In this document: positions 17,601-26,013 of the stretch, one piece after another
Layout: each line of letters begins with the position of its first letter
How positions within the stretch are numbered: position 1 is the first letter of the stretch
DNA from: Dietzia lutea
GTDB taxonomy: Bacteria > Actinomycetota > Actinomycetes > Mycobacteriales > Mycobacteriaceae
Direction of reading: 5' to 3'
Length of the DNA: 64,000 nucleotides
NCBI RefSeq assembly: GCF_003096075.1
Contig: NZ_CP015449.1
Location: forward strand, 1,977,001-2,041,000
Notes under the pieces: generated by a model
The model's input: the letters and a program-made list of their open reading frames with translations, nothing else
Database searches by the model: none
What the model was told of the DNA's origin: nothing
Translations under genes and position numbers: made by a program

Positions 17601-18512
17601 TCATCGTACGACCGGGCGGCGGCGCGCCCCGCTCCGGCGGCGGGGCGCGGGCTGGCAGACGGGGCAGAAGTGTGAGCCCCGGTTCATGAAGTCCTCGCGC
17701 ACGACGGCGGTCCCGCAGCGGCCGCACGGCAGGCCCGCACGGCCGTAGACGTCGAGCGACCGGTCGAAGTACCCGGAGGCGCCGTTGACGTTGACGTACA
17801 GCGCGTCGAACGAGGTGCCGCCGGCGTCGAGGGCGTCGGCCATCACCGCGCGGGCGTGCTCGAGGGCGCCGGTGACGGCGCGCAGGGTGACCGCGCCGGA
17901 CCGTCGCCGACCGTGCAGACCGGAGCGCCACAGCGCTTCGTCGGCGTAGATGTTGCCGATGCCGGACACGACGGTCTGGTCCAGCAGGAGCCGCTTGATC
18001 TCGGTGTCGCGGCGTCGGATGACCCGGGCGGCGGCGAGGGGGTCGAACGCGGACTCGAACGGGTCGGCGGCGATGTGCGCGGCCGGCGCGGGCAGCAGCA
18101 CCCCGCTGCCGTCACGGGACTCAGCCATCGGCACGACCGTCCACCCGCCGAACGTGCGCTGGTCGACGAACCGGAGCTCGTTGCCGTCGTCCAGGACGGC
18201 CCGGGCGTGCAGGTGGCGCACCGGCGGTGCGCCGGCACCCGTGACGAGCATCTGCCCGCTCATGCCCAGGTGGACCAGGAGGCAGTCGGCGCCGGCCGCG
18301 TCCTCGCCGTCGAGGGTGAGCCACAGGTACTTGCCACGGCGTCGCGCCCCGCTGACGGTACGCCCGGTCAGCCGCGCGACGATCTCGGTCGCGCCCCCGG
18401 GCTGGCGGCGTGCCGTGCGCGCCCCGGTGACCTCGACGGAGACGAGCGTGCGACCCACGACGTGATCGACCAGTCCCCGGCGGACGACCTCGACCTCGGG
18501 AAGTTCGGGCAC
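17601..18512 (-). CDS. mutM: formamidopyrimidine-DNA glycosylase (Fpg/MutM)
   Basis: A bifunctional glycosylase/AP lyase that excises 8-oxoguanine and FapyG. The 303-aa protein begins MPELPEVEVVRRGL, so the catalytic Pro2 and Glu3 are present after Met removal. It also has the helix-two-turn-helix region (DQTVVSGIGNIYADEALWRSG) and the C-terminal zinc finger (CGRCGTAVVREDF...FCPVCQP) with four Cys. The start is GTG at 18512, one base after the rnc stop. About 15 Arg-rich residues follow the finger. Confidence 0.96.
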   Translation of the reverse strand: MPELPEVEVVRRGLVDHVVGRTLVSVEVTGARTARRQPGGATEIVARLTGRTVSGARRRGKYLWLTLDGEDAAGADCLLVHLGMSGQMLVTGAGAPPVRHLHARAVLDDGNELRFVDQRTFGGWTVVPMAESRDGSGVLLPAPAAHIAADPFESAFDPLAAARVIRRRDTEIKRLLLDQTVVSGIGNIYADEALWRSGLHGRRRSGAVTLRAVTGALEHARAVMADALDAGGTSFDALYVNVNGASGYFDRSLDVYGRAGLPCGRCGTAVVREDFMNRGSHFCPVCQPAPRRRSGARRRPVVR

Positions 18513-18513
18513 G

Positions 18514-19227
18514 TCAGCCGGCGGTCCGGTCCGCCGTGGCCCCGTCCAGGGCCGCCCAGGCCTGCTCGGCCGCCTTCTGTTCGGCCTCCTTCTTGGTGCG
18601 GCCGGTGCCCTCGCCGAGCGCGTCGTCGCCGACGAACACCACGGCGGAGAAGGTCTTGTCGTGGTCCGGGCCCGTGGAGGTGATCTCGTAGCGCGCCTTG
18701 GGCCGGCCGAGCGACGCGCACTTCTCCTGGAGGCTGGTCTTCCAGTCCAGCGCCGCGCCCAGATGGGGCACGACCGTCAGGCGGTCGCCGATGATCTTCT
18801 CGATCAGGCCGCGGGCCGTCTCGAGGCCGTGGGTGAGATAGACCGATCCGAACACCGCCTCGAGGGTGTCGGCGAGGATCGAGTGCTTGTCCCGGCCGCC
18901 GGTGAGCTCCTCGCCGCGGCCCAGCCGCAGGTGTCGGCCCAGTCCGCCGTCGCCGAGTTCGCGGGCGATGTCGGCCAGGACGTACGTGTTGACCAGGCTC
19001 GCGCGGATCTTGGCCAGGTCGCCCTCGGGGCGGTCCGGGTACGCGTTGTAGAGGTACTCCGTCACGACGAGCTCCAGCACGGCGTCGCCGAGGAACTCCA
19101 GGCGCTCGTTGTGCGGCAGCCCCCCGTGCTCGTAGGCGTAGGAGCGGTGGGTCAGCGCCTGGGTCGCCAGGCCGGCGGGCAGGGCCACGCCCAGGACGGT
19201 GTCCAGCGGCGAGGGCTGGTCGGTCAC
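18514..19227 (-). CDS. rnc: ribonuclease III
   Basis: A double-stranded-RNA endonuclease that matures rRNA. The 237-aa protein contains the signature NERLEFLGDAVLELVV and DTLEAVFGSVYL with the acidic catalytic residues, and a C-terminal dsRNA-binding domain (DWKTSLQEKCASLG to KKEAEQKAAEQAW). GTG at 19227 lies in a GTGA overlap with the DUF177 stop. It is part of the DUF177-rnc-mutM run. Confidence 0.96.
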   Translation of the reverse strand: MTDQPSPLDTVLGVALPAGLATQALTHRSYAYEHGGLPHNERLEFLGDAVLELVVTEYLYNAYPDRPEGDLAKIRASLVNTYVLADIARELGDGGLGRHLRLGRGEELTGGRDKHSILADTLEAVFGSVYLTHGLETARGLIEKIIGDRLTVVPHLGAALDWKTSLQEKCASLGRPKARYEITSTGPDHDKTFSAVVFVGDDALGEGTGRTKKEAEQKAAEQAWAALDGATADRTAG

Positions 19228-19823
19228 GCGCGGTCCCCGTCGGAGTCGGCCGGGTCCGTCATGCCGAACTTCTCCGCCAGTCCGGCCCAGCGCGGGTCGA
19301 TGCGGCCGGTCTCCTCGCCGGAGACCCCGTCCGGGGCGGGGGTCTCGGGGTTCACGCACTTGTCGTGTCCGTAGTCGGTGCACGTGGGCGACATGGGGAA
19401 CTCGAGACCGAACGCGTCGACGAGGGCCGGTTCGAGGTCGATCAGCTCGCCGTCGAGCAGTCGCACCTCGTCCTCCTCCGCGCCGTCGGCCGCGGCGGTG
19501 CCGGGGGTCGCGTACATCTCGGTCAATTCCACGGCGACGTCGGTGGTGAACTCACCGAGGCAGCGCGCGCACTCGACGTCGGCCCGGCCGCTGACCGACC
19601 CGGTGACCAGCACGCCCTCGTCGACGAACGTCATCATCAGGTCCAGCTCGACCTGCGACCCGCTCGGGATCCGGATGAGCTCGACGCCGATGTCGGAGGG
19701 CAGCACGGCGGCGCGCTGCACCGGCTCCATCGCGCCGGGCGTGCGGGAGAGCACGCGGGTGTCGAGGACGAGCGAATCGGCGGCCGGACGGCCGTGGCGG
19801 GGGGTGCGGGAGGTGGTGGACAC
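19224..19823 (-). CDS. DUF177/YceD family protein
   Basis: A 199-aa YceD-family protein. The conserved core is VSGRADVECARCLGEFTTDVAVELTEMY with a CxxC pair, followed by DLEPALVDAFGLEFPMSPTC and DPRWAGLAEKF near the C-terminus. YceD homologues have been linked to 23S rRNA maturation and are often encoded with rpmF; here rpmF is absent and rnc follows by four-base overlap, which fits an rRNA-processing role. Confidence 0.92.
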   Translation of the reverse strand: MSTTSRTPRHGRPAADSLVLDTRVLSRTPGAMEPVQRAAVLPSDIGVELIRIPSGSQVELDLMMTFVDEGVLVTGSVSGRADVECARCLGEFTTDVAVELTEMYATPGTAAADGAEEDEVRLLDGELIDLEPALVDAFGLEFPMSPTCTDYGHDKCVNPETPAPDGVSGEETGRIDPRWAGLAEKFGMTDPADSDGDRA

Positions 19824-19846
19824 GCCCAGCAGACTACCCGCCTGAC

Positions 19847-20638
19847 TCAGTAGTCCCCGTACCCGTCGCCGAAGCGCTCGTCGTCACGGGTGCCCCTGCG
19901 GGCGGCCGGATCGCGCCGTGCGGCGGGCGCGACACCGTGCAGTTCCTCGCGGCCGCGTGCGACGGTGCGCAGCGTGGCCCCGAGGAACTCCTCGAAGCGG
20001 GCCATCTTCTCGTCGATGTAGGCATCGCACTCCTCGCGCCGGCGCTCGCTCTCGGCGTGGGCGGCGTCGCGCACGCGGGCGGCCTCCTCGTCGGCGATCC
20101 GGACGACCTCGGACTCGGACAGCATGCGCTGCTGCTCCTGGCGGGCCTCGGTGATCGTGCGGTCGTAGAGGATGTTGGCCTGCTCGACCAGCCGGTCGGC
20201 CTCGGCGCGGGCGCGGGTGGTGGTGGACTCGGCGTCCCGGCGGGACCGATCCAGTAGCTCGGCGGCCTCGGCGCGGGCATCACCGACGAGCCCGTCGGCG
20301 TGCGCGGTGGCCTCGGCGACCATGCGGTCGGCGCGGGACTTGGCGTCGGCGAGCATCGCGTCGGCGTCCTCGCGGGCGTCCCGCAGGGTGCGGTCCGCCT
20401 CGGCGTCGGCGGCGGCGACGGTCTCGCGAGCGGTGGCGTCCGCCTCGGCCAGCACCCGGTCGCGCTGGTCGAGCACGTCCTGGGCGTCGTCGAGTTCGCC
20501 GGGGAAGGAGTCGCGGATGTCGTCGAGCAACAGCAGGGACTCGTGCCGGGGCACCACGCAGTTCGCGGTCATGGGCAGACTGCGGGCGTCCTCGATCATC
20601 GCGTTCAGCTCGTCGAGGGCCTGGAACACTCGGTACAC
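19847..20638 (-). CDS. sepIVA: DivIVA-like septal factor SepIVA
   Basis: A 263-aa coiled-coil protein. The N-terminal about 60 residues (MYRVFQALDELNAMIEDARS, HESLLLLDDIRDSFPGELDD) match the short DivIVA-like domain of the mycobacterial septation factor SepIVA (Rv2927c family, recalled). Residues about 60-215 form a nearly continuous Ala/Glu/Asp/Arg coiled coil; the tail is short and charged. The start is GTG at 20638 behind AAGGGA. SepIVA localises to the septum and acts in late division in mycobacteria. The position after DUF177 and rnc matches the M. tuberculosis order. Confidence 0.85.
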   Translation of the reverse strand: MYRVFQALDELNAMIEDARSLPMTANCVVPRHESLLLLDDIRDSFPGELDDAQDVLDQRDRVLAEADATARETVAAADAEADRTLRDAREDADAMLADAKSRADRMVAEATAHADGLVGDARAEAAELLDRSRRDAESTTTRARAEADRLVEQANILYDRTITEARQEQQRMLSESEVVRIADEEAARVRDAAHAESERRREECDAYIDEKMARFEEFLGATLRTVARGREELHGVAPAARRDPAARRGTRDDERFGDGYGDY

Positions 20639-20738
20639 GCTCGTCCCTTCACCGGATCGTCACATTCGTCCCATCAGTGTGCCCGCAACACACGGTGACG
20701 GGCCGGTGCGGCGGCGGTGTGTCCGGTGGTCCGGCGAT

Positions 20739-20798
20739 TTCAGCCCGGGCGCTCCCGCAGCGCGACGGTTCAGCCCAGGCGCTCCCGCAGCGCGACCG
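20739..20798. repeat. 30-bp tandem duplication at the coaD 3' end
   Basis: Units 20739-20768 and 20769-20798 differ at only two positions. The right unit encodes the coaD C-terminus and stop; the left unit repeats those ten codons, including a second in-frame stop, just after the gene. Confidence 0.85.
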
Positions 20799-21243
20799 CG
20801 ACCGGATCCGGCAGCAGGTGCGAGACGTCGCCGCCGAGCCGGGTGACCTCGCGGCACAGCGACGACGACACGAACGCCAAGTCGGCCCGGGTGGGCAGGA
20901 AGACGGTGTCGACGCCCGCGATGGACCGGTTCATGTGGGCCATCGGCAGCTCGTAGTCGTAGTCGGTGGAGTCCCGCAGGCCTTTGATGACGGCCGTCGC
21001 CCCCTGGTCGCGGCAGTAGTCCACGAGCAGTCCGTAGAAGCTGTCCACCCGCACGCCGGGTATGTCCGCGCACACCTCGTCGATGAGCGCCTTGCGCTCG
21101 TCGATCGTGAAGGTGCCCTGCTTGTTGGGGTTGGCGACCACGCACACGACCACGTCGTCGAACAGCTCCGCGGCGCGGCGGATGATGTCGAGGTGCCCGA
21201 GGGTCACCGGGTCGAAGGAGCCTGGGCACACGACGGTCGTCAT
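20770..21243 (-). CDS. coaD: phosphopantetheine adenylyltransferase
   Basis: CoaD converts 4'-phosphopantetheine and ATP to dephospho-CoA. The 157-aa protein has CPGSFDPVTLGHLDII with the nucleotidyl-transfer TxGH motif, KGLRDSTDYDYELPMAHMN, and a family-typical FLPTRADLAFVSSSL segment. ATG at 21243 overlaps the rsmD stop (ATGA). The 3' end is duplicated in tandem: readthrough of the TGA would give TVALRERPG and then a second stop. Confidence 0.97.
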   Translation of the reverse strand: MTTVVCPGSFDPVTLGHLDIIRRAAELFDDVVVCVVANPNKQGTFTIDERKALIDEVCADIPGVRVDSFYGLLVDYCRDQGATAVIKGLRDSTDYDYELPMAHMNRSIAGVDTVFLPTRADLAFVSSSLCREVTRLGGDVSHLLPDPVAVALRERLG

Positions 21244-21827
21244 GGGGCGACCGTATCAACCGGCCTGGCCATTTCGATCGTGGTCTCCCCGTACGTGCGC
21301 TCGAAGATCACGTCGTAGCCGGCGGGCCAGCGCACCGCGGGGTCGCGCTTCGAGCGCTCCCACACCACGAGGGCGTCCTCGGCGAGCCAACCCCCCGCGA
21401 GCAGCGCGCCCAGGACCGGCTCGTCGAGCACGGCCGAGCGCTCGTACGGCGGGTCGGCCAGGACCAGGTGAAAGCCGCCGGGCACGGGGCAGTCGCCCTC
21501 GACGGCCGCCGGGAGGGCCGCACGTCTGACGATGGTGCGCAGGGAGGGTGACGACGACGAGGCCCCTCCGGTGTTCTTCTTCAGGCAGGCCACCGCCCGG
21601 TGGTTCTCCTCGACGAACCACGCGGTGTCGGCCCCCCGGGACAGGGCCTCGAGCCCGAGCGCCCCGGAGCCGGCGAACAGGTCGAGGACGGCGGCGCCGT
21701 CCAGGTCCACCCGGCTGTCGATGGCGCTGAACAGCGCCTCGCGGACCCGGTCGGTGGTGGGCCGTGTCCCGGCCGGCGGCACGGTGATCGACAGCCCGCG
21801 CAGGCGGCCGGAGATGATGCGGGTCAT
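21240..21827 (-). CDS. rsmD: 16S rRNA (guanine966-N2)-methyltransferase RsmD
   Basis: A 195-aa SAM-dependent methyltransferase of the 30S subunit. The signature MTRIISGRLRGLSI, the SAM loop LDLFAGSGALGLEALSRGA and the catalytic LVLADPPYE are all present. ATG at 21827 is the conserved start; upstream in-frame sequence overlaps the recG end and is not homologous. It is coupled to coaD by a four-base overlap. Confidence 0.96.
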   Translation of the reverse strand: MTRIISGRLRGLSITVPPAGTRPTTDRVREALFSAIDSRVDLDGAAVLDLFAGSGALGLEALSRGADTAWFVEENHRAVACLKKNTGGASSSSPSLRTIVRRAALPAAVEGDCPVPGGFHLVLADPPYERSAVLDEPVLGALLAGGWLAEDALVVWERSKRDPAVRWPAGYDVIFERTYGETTIEMARPVDTVAP

Positions 21828-21843
21828 TCGGGTTCCCGTCGCG

Positions 21844-24114
21844 TCAGTATCTGAACAGGTAGTCGGATTCCTCGGAGCCGGCCAGGCGGCGGACACGCTC
21901 GGCGAGGGCGGGGTGCCGGTGCAGGCCCGGGTCCGCCTCGAGGATCTCCTCGGCGTGGCGGCGGGCGATCTCGATGACGTCCCCGTCGTCGACAACCGAG
22001 AGCAGCCGTAGCGCCGACAGCGCCCCGGACTGCGCGTCCCCCAGGATGTCCCCCTCGCGCCGTTGGACGAGGTCCAGCTGGGCCAGGGCGAACCCGTCGC
22101 TCGTGGCGGCGACCGCGTCGAGCCGCTCCATGGACCGGCTCCCCGCGCGGGAGTTGGTCACGAGCAGGCACAGTCCCGGCAGCCCGCCGCGGCCGACCCG
22201 ACCGCGCAGCTGGTGGAGCTGGCTCACACCGAAACGCTCGGCGTCCATCACCACCATGACCGTGGCCTCGGGGACGTCCACCCCGACCTCGATGACGGTC
22301 GTGGACACGAGTACGTCGAGGTGGCCCGCGGCGAAGTCGGCCATGGTGGCGTCCTTCTCCTCCGACGGGAGCCGGCCGTGCAGGAGGCCGATCCTCAGCC
22401 CGGCCAGCGGGCCGGTGGACAGGTACTCGTGCAGATCCACGGCGGCGACCAACGGCGGTCTGTCGCCGCCCTCGTCGTCGTCACCCTTCGCCCCGTCGTC
22501 GGCCTTGCCGTCGTCGGCATCGATGCGGGAACACACCACGTACGTTCGGTGGCCGGCGGCCACCTCCTCGCGCACCCGCTCCCACGCCCGCACCAACCAC
22601 GCCGGCCGCTCGCGCGCCGGCACGACGGACGTCGAGATCGGGCGCCGACCCCCGGGGAGCTCCTCGAGCTCGGAGACCTCCAGGTCGCCGAACACCGTCA
22701 TGGCGATCGTCCGCGGGATGGGGGTCGCCGTCATCACCAGCAGGTGCGGCACCATGCCGGCGCGGCCCTTGGACCGCAGGCGGTCGCGCTGACGCACCCC
22801 GAAGCGGTGCTGCTCGTCCACCACCACCAGGCCCAGGTCGAAGAAGTCCACCGAGTCCTGGATCAGGGCGTGGGTCCCCACGACGATCCCCGCCTCGCCG
22901 GTGACGATGTCGAGCAGGGCCGCCCGACGCTGGGCGGTGGACATCGAACCGGTGAGCAGCACGACGCGGGTGGCGTGGTCGGCGGCGCCCAGGCGGCCGC
23001 GCTCGCCGAGATCGCCGAGCATCGCGGTGAGGGACCGGTGGTGCTGGACCGCCAGGACCTCGGTGGGCGCGAGCATGACGCACTGCCGTCCGGCGTCGAG
23101 CACCTGCAGCATCGCGAGCAGCGCGACCACGGTCTTGCCCGAGCCGACCTCGCCCTGCAGGAGCCGGTTCATGGGCTCGTCCCGCGCCAGGTCGGCCGAG
23201 ATCTCCTCCAGCACCGCCTTCTGTCCGTCGGTGAGCTCGAACGGCATGCGGGCGCCCATCGCCGCGCGGATGCCGTCGTCCCGCACCGGGCTGGCCGGCG
23301 CCGGGTCCCGCGCGACGAACCGGCGCCGCGCACCGAGCAGCAGCTGCAGGGCGAGCGCCTCGTCGAAGCGCAGCCGGTGTCCCGCGTGGTCCTTCTCCCG
23401 CGCGTTCTCGGGCAGATGCGCCTTACGCAGCGCCTCGTCCAACCCCATCAGCCCCGCCGCCGACCGCACGGTGTCGTCCAGCGGGTCGACCACCGGCACC
23501 AGCGCCCGCAACGCGGTCACGACCGCGCCGAGCAGGTCCCACGAGGTGACGCCCTCCTTCGCGGCGTAGACGGGCAGCAGCGGGCGGTCGAACAGGCTCG
23601 GCCCGCCCTCGGCGTCGATCTCCGCAGCGAGCCGGGCCAGCGCGGCCAGGTCGCCTGATCCCTTGAGCTGCCCGCTCTGCCCGGAGACCGACCGCAGCAC
23701 CAGGAACTCGGGGTGCTTGAGGTCCGGCGCGCGACGGAAGTGCGACACGGTGCCGTCGAACATGGCGAGGGTGCCCACCGGGAGCAGGTACTTGATGCTG
23801 CGACCGGCGAAGAAGACCACTCGGAACTCCATGTCGCCGTCCTCCACGGTGAGCGTGAGCATCTCGCGAGGCTGGCCTTTTTTGGTGTGGTAAGTCCTCG
23901 TCCGCGCCGTGGTGACCGTGCCGATGACCGTCACCCGCTCGCCGTCGACGAGCTGCCGCTTGTCGTAGCGTTGCCCGTGCTGGCGGTAGCGCCGCGGCAG
24001 GGTGTGCAGCAGGTCCCCGACGGTCCGGTGGCCGAACGCCGTGGTGATCCGCTCCGCCAGCCCGGGGTCGAGCACCTCGACCAGGGGCGTGTCCGTGGTG
24101 GCGAGCGTCGTCAT
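21844..24114 (-). CDS. recG: ATP-dependent DNA helicase RecG
   Basis: A 756-aa branch-migrating helicase that remodels stalled forks and Holliday junctions. It has the N-terminal wedge/OB domain (RQHGQRYDKRQLVDGERVTV), Walker A LLQGEVGSGKTVVA, the DEQH box VVVDEQHRFGVRQRD, and motif VI in QLRGRVGRGGLPG. An acidic insertion (about residues 545-570, Asp/Gly/Lys-rich) sits between helicase motifs. ATG at 24114 overlaps the upstream stop (ATGA). Confidence 0.97.
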   Translation of the reverse strand: MTTLATTDTPLVEVLDPGLAERITTAFGHRTVGDLLHTLPRRYRQHGQRYDKRQLVDGERVTVIGTVTTARTRTYHTKKGQPREMLTLTVEDGDMEFRVVFFAGRSIKYLLPVGTLAMFDGTVSHFRRAPDLKHPEFLVLRSVSGQSGQLKGSGDLAALARLAAEIDAEGGPSLFDRPLLPVYAAKEGVTSWDLLGAVVTALRALVPVVDPLDDTVRSAAGLMGLDEALRKAHLPENAREKDHAGHRLRFDEALALQLLLGARRRFVARDPAPASPVRDDGIRAAMGARMPFELTDGQKAVLEEISADLARDEPMNRLLQGEVGSGKTVVALLAMLQVLDAGRQCVMLAPTEVLAVQHHRSLTAMLGDLGERGRLGAADHATRVVLLTGSMSTAQRRAALLDIVTGEAGIVVGTHALIQDSVDFFDLGLVVVDEQHRFGVRQRDRLRSKGRAGMVPHLLVMTATPIPRTIAMTVFGDLEVSELEELPGGRRPISTSVVPARERPAWLVRAWERVREEVAAGHRTYVVCSRIDADDGKADDGAKGDDDEGGDRPPLVAAVDLHEYLSTGPLAGLRIGLLHGRLPSEEKDATMADFAAGHLDVLVSTTVIEVGVDVPEATVMVVMDAERFGVSQLHQLRGRVGRGGLPGLCLLVTNSRAGSRSMERLDAVAATSDGFALAQLDLVQRREGDILGDAQSGALSALRLLSVVDDGDVIEIARRHAEEILEADPGLHRHPALAERVRRLAGSEESDYLFRY

Positions 24115-25886
24115 TCGACCCCGACGTGCGCCAGCGCCCGCCCCGGGCCCGCGGCGTAGCCGACGACCTCGATGTCGGGGTGCGCGCTGCGCAGCCTGGA
24201 GAGCGCCGACTCGGTCGCCGCCTCGTCGTACTCGTCTCCGAACAACACCGTGACGAGCTCCCCGCCGGCGGACAGCATGCGGTCGACCAGCGCACAGACC
24301 GCCTCGACCGCGTCGGTCCCGATGAGCGCGACATCGTGGCCGACCACGCCGAGCAGGTCGCCCGCCGCGCACCGGCCGACCAGCGTGAGGGCGTCCTGCT
24401 CGGCCCGGGCGAGGTGCGCGTGCCGGGTGCCCGCCGCCGCGTCGGCCATCGAGAACCCGTCCAGCGACAGGGTCGTGGTGGGGTCGTGCACGGCGAGCGC
24501 GGCCAGTCCCTGGACCACCGATCCCGTCGGCAGGATCAACGCGTGGCCGACGGCGTCCCGCAGCGCGGCGTCGAGCGCGCTGATCCGGTCCCGCGAGAGC
24601 TCCCCGTTGGGCAGCACGAGCAGTTCATCGGCCTCCACGGCCAGCACGGCGTCGACCACACCGGCCCCGTTCTCGCCGGGGTCGACGGTCGCGGCGCCCG
24701 CGCCCGCGAACAGCTCGGCGAGCGGGCCGTCCGGGACGATGGCCACCACGCGTCGCACGCCCGGCTCACCGCCGGGACCGCCACGCCGGGCGCCGCCGCC
24801 GACGCCCGCGCCCGCGGCGTCGTCGGCGGATTCGCCCCGGCCGCTGTTCCCGATCGGGTCGAGCATGTCCGTGACCCTGATCTCGGTGACGCGCCCCAGC
24901 GGCAGCGCCGTCTCTATTGCCGAGCCGATGTCGTCGGTGTGGACGTGGACCGCCCACCTGGCGTTGACGTCCGAGCCGCCGTCGCCGACCACCACCACGC
25001 TGTCGCCGAGCATCCGCAGTGCCGACCGCAGCTCGTCGGCGCGCGCGTCGTCGGAGTGGGTCAGCGAGTACATCACCTCGTACCGCGTCCCGCGCTCGAC
25101 GTCTTCGGCGTCGCAGGTCCCTCCGGCTCCCGCGCCGCCGGGCCGGCCGTCGCCACCGGATGCCGCGACCGCGGCCGCCGCGGCGGCTGGCTCGGACGGC
25201 GTGAAGTACTCCGGGCGCTCGGGGGTCTGTCCCGTCAGCACCTCGACCATCGCGTCGAGCAGGACGAGCAGGCCCCGACCGCCGGCGTCCACGACCCCGG
25301 CACGGCGCAGCGCCGGGAGCTGCGCGGTCGTGCGGTCCAGGGCCTCCGCTCCGGCGTCCGCAGCCGCGCGGGCCACCTCGACCAGCGAGTGGGCCGACGA
25401 GCGCCCCGCCGCCGACGCGGCCTCGCGCAGGACCGTGACGATGGTCCCCTCCACGGGGTCGCTCAGCGCGTGGTCGACGAGTGTGACGGCCGTGCGCAGG
25501 GCCCGGCGGTAGGTCGAGGCGTCGACGACGGTGAAGGTCGCCGCCTCACCGACCGCACGGAGCACCTGGGACAGGATCACGCCGGAGTTGCCGCGCGCCC
25601 CGTGGACCGCCCCGTGGCCGAGCGCGACGGCGATCTCGCGGGCGCCCGCCGTGCCGCCGCCCTCGGTGATCCACGCGTCCTCGCCCTCAGCACGGTCCAC
25701 GGCCGCGCGCATCGTATAGAGCAGGTTGGTCCCGGTGTCCGAATCGGGCACCGGGAAGACGTTGAGGGCGTTGATCTCCTCGCGGTGGAGCGCGAGCATC
25801 TCGACGGACCGCCGCGCCCAGAGGAGCAGTCCGTGCGCGTCGAGGGTCGACGGACGATCCTCGACATGAGTCGACTCCTGCGTCAT
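24111..25886 (-). CDS. DAK-domain (FakA/DhaL-like) kinase
   Basis: A 591-aa protein with the FakA architecture. The N-terminal DhaL domain has the Mg-ATP motif NVFPVPDSDTGTNLLYTM and HGARGNSGVILSQVLR. The middle domain contains VVVGDGGSDVNARWAVHVHTDD, and the C-terminal DegV-like module runs from RVVAIVPDGPLAELFA to the end. In Firmicutes FakA phosphorylates fatty acids bound to FakB; no FakB gene is next to it here. A Gly/Ala-rich insertion lies near residue 235. ATG at 25886 has better spacing from GAGGAGG (four bases) than GTG at 25889. It is coupled to recG, as in mycobacteria (Rv2974c-Rv2973c, recalled). Confidence 0.88.
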   Translation of the reverse strand: MTQESTHVEDRPSTLDAHGLLLWARRSVEMLALHREEINALNVFPVPDSDTGTNLLYTMRAAVDRAEGEDAWITEGGGTAGAREIAVALGHGAVHGARGNSGVILSQVLRAVGEAATFTVVDASTYRRALRTAVTLVDHALSDPVEGTIVTVLREAASAAGRSSAHSLVEVARAAADAGAEALDRTTAQLPALRRAGVVDAGGRGLLVLLDAMVEVLTGQTPERPEYFTPSEPAAAAAAVAASGGDGRPGGAGAGGTCDAEDVERGTRYEVMYSLTHSDDARADELRSALRMLGDSVVVVGDGGSDVNARWAVHVHTDDIGSAIETALPLGRVTEIRVTDMLDPIGNSGRGESADDAAGAGVGGGARRGGPGGEPGVRRVVAIVPDGPLAELFAGAGAATVDPGENGAGVVDAVLAVEADELLVLPNGELSRDRISALDAALRDAVGHALILPTGSVVQGLAALAVHDPTTTLSLDGFSMADAAAGTRHAHLARAEQDALTLVGRCAAGDLLGVVGHDVALIGTDAVEAVCALVDRMLSAGGELVTVLFGDEYDEAATESALSRLRSAHPDIEVVGYAAGPGRALAHVGVE

Positions 25887-25942
25887 CACCCCTCCTCACC
25901 ACACGACCACCCCTGTGGTGCAACTCCCGGCCCGCGCGGCCA

Positions 25943-25948
25943 AGCCTA
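25943..25948 (-). promoter_or_regulatory. candidate -10 box for the fakA-like/recG operon
   Basis: TAGGCT on the minus strand fits TANNNT and lies 57 bp before the start codon, in the 127-bp divergent gap. No clear -35. Confidence 0.3.
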
Positions 25949-26013
25949 GTACCCTCACCACTCGACAGCCCTCCGACTAGCCGAGACGGCCGATACGACC
26001 CGGGAGCACCACG

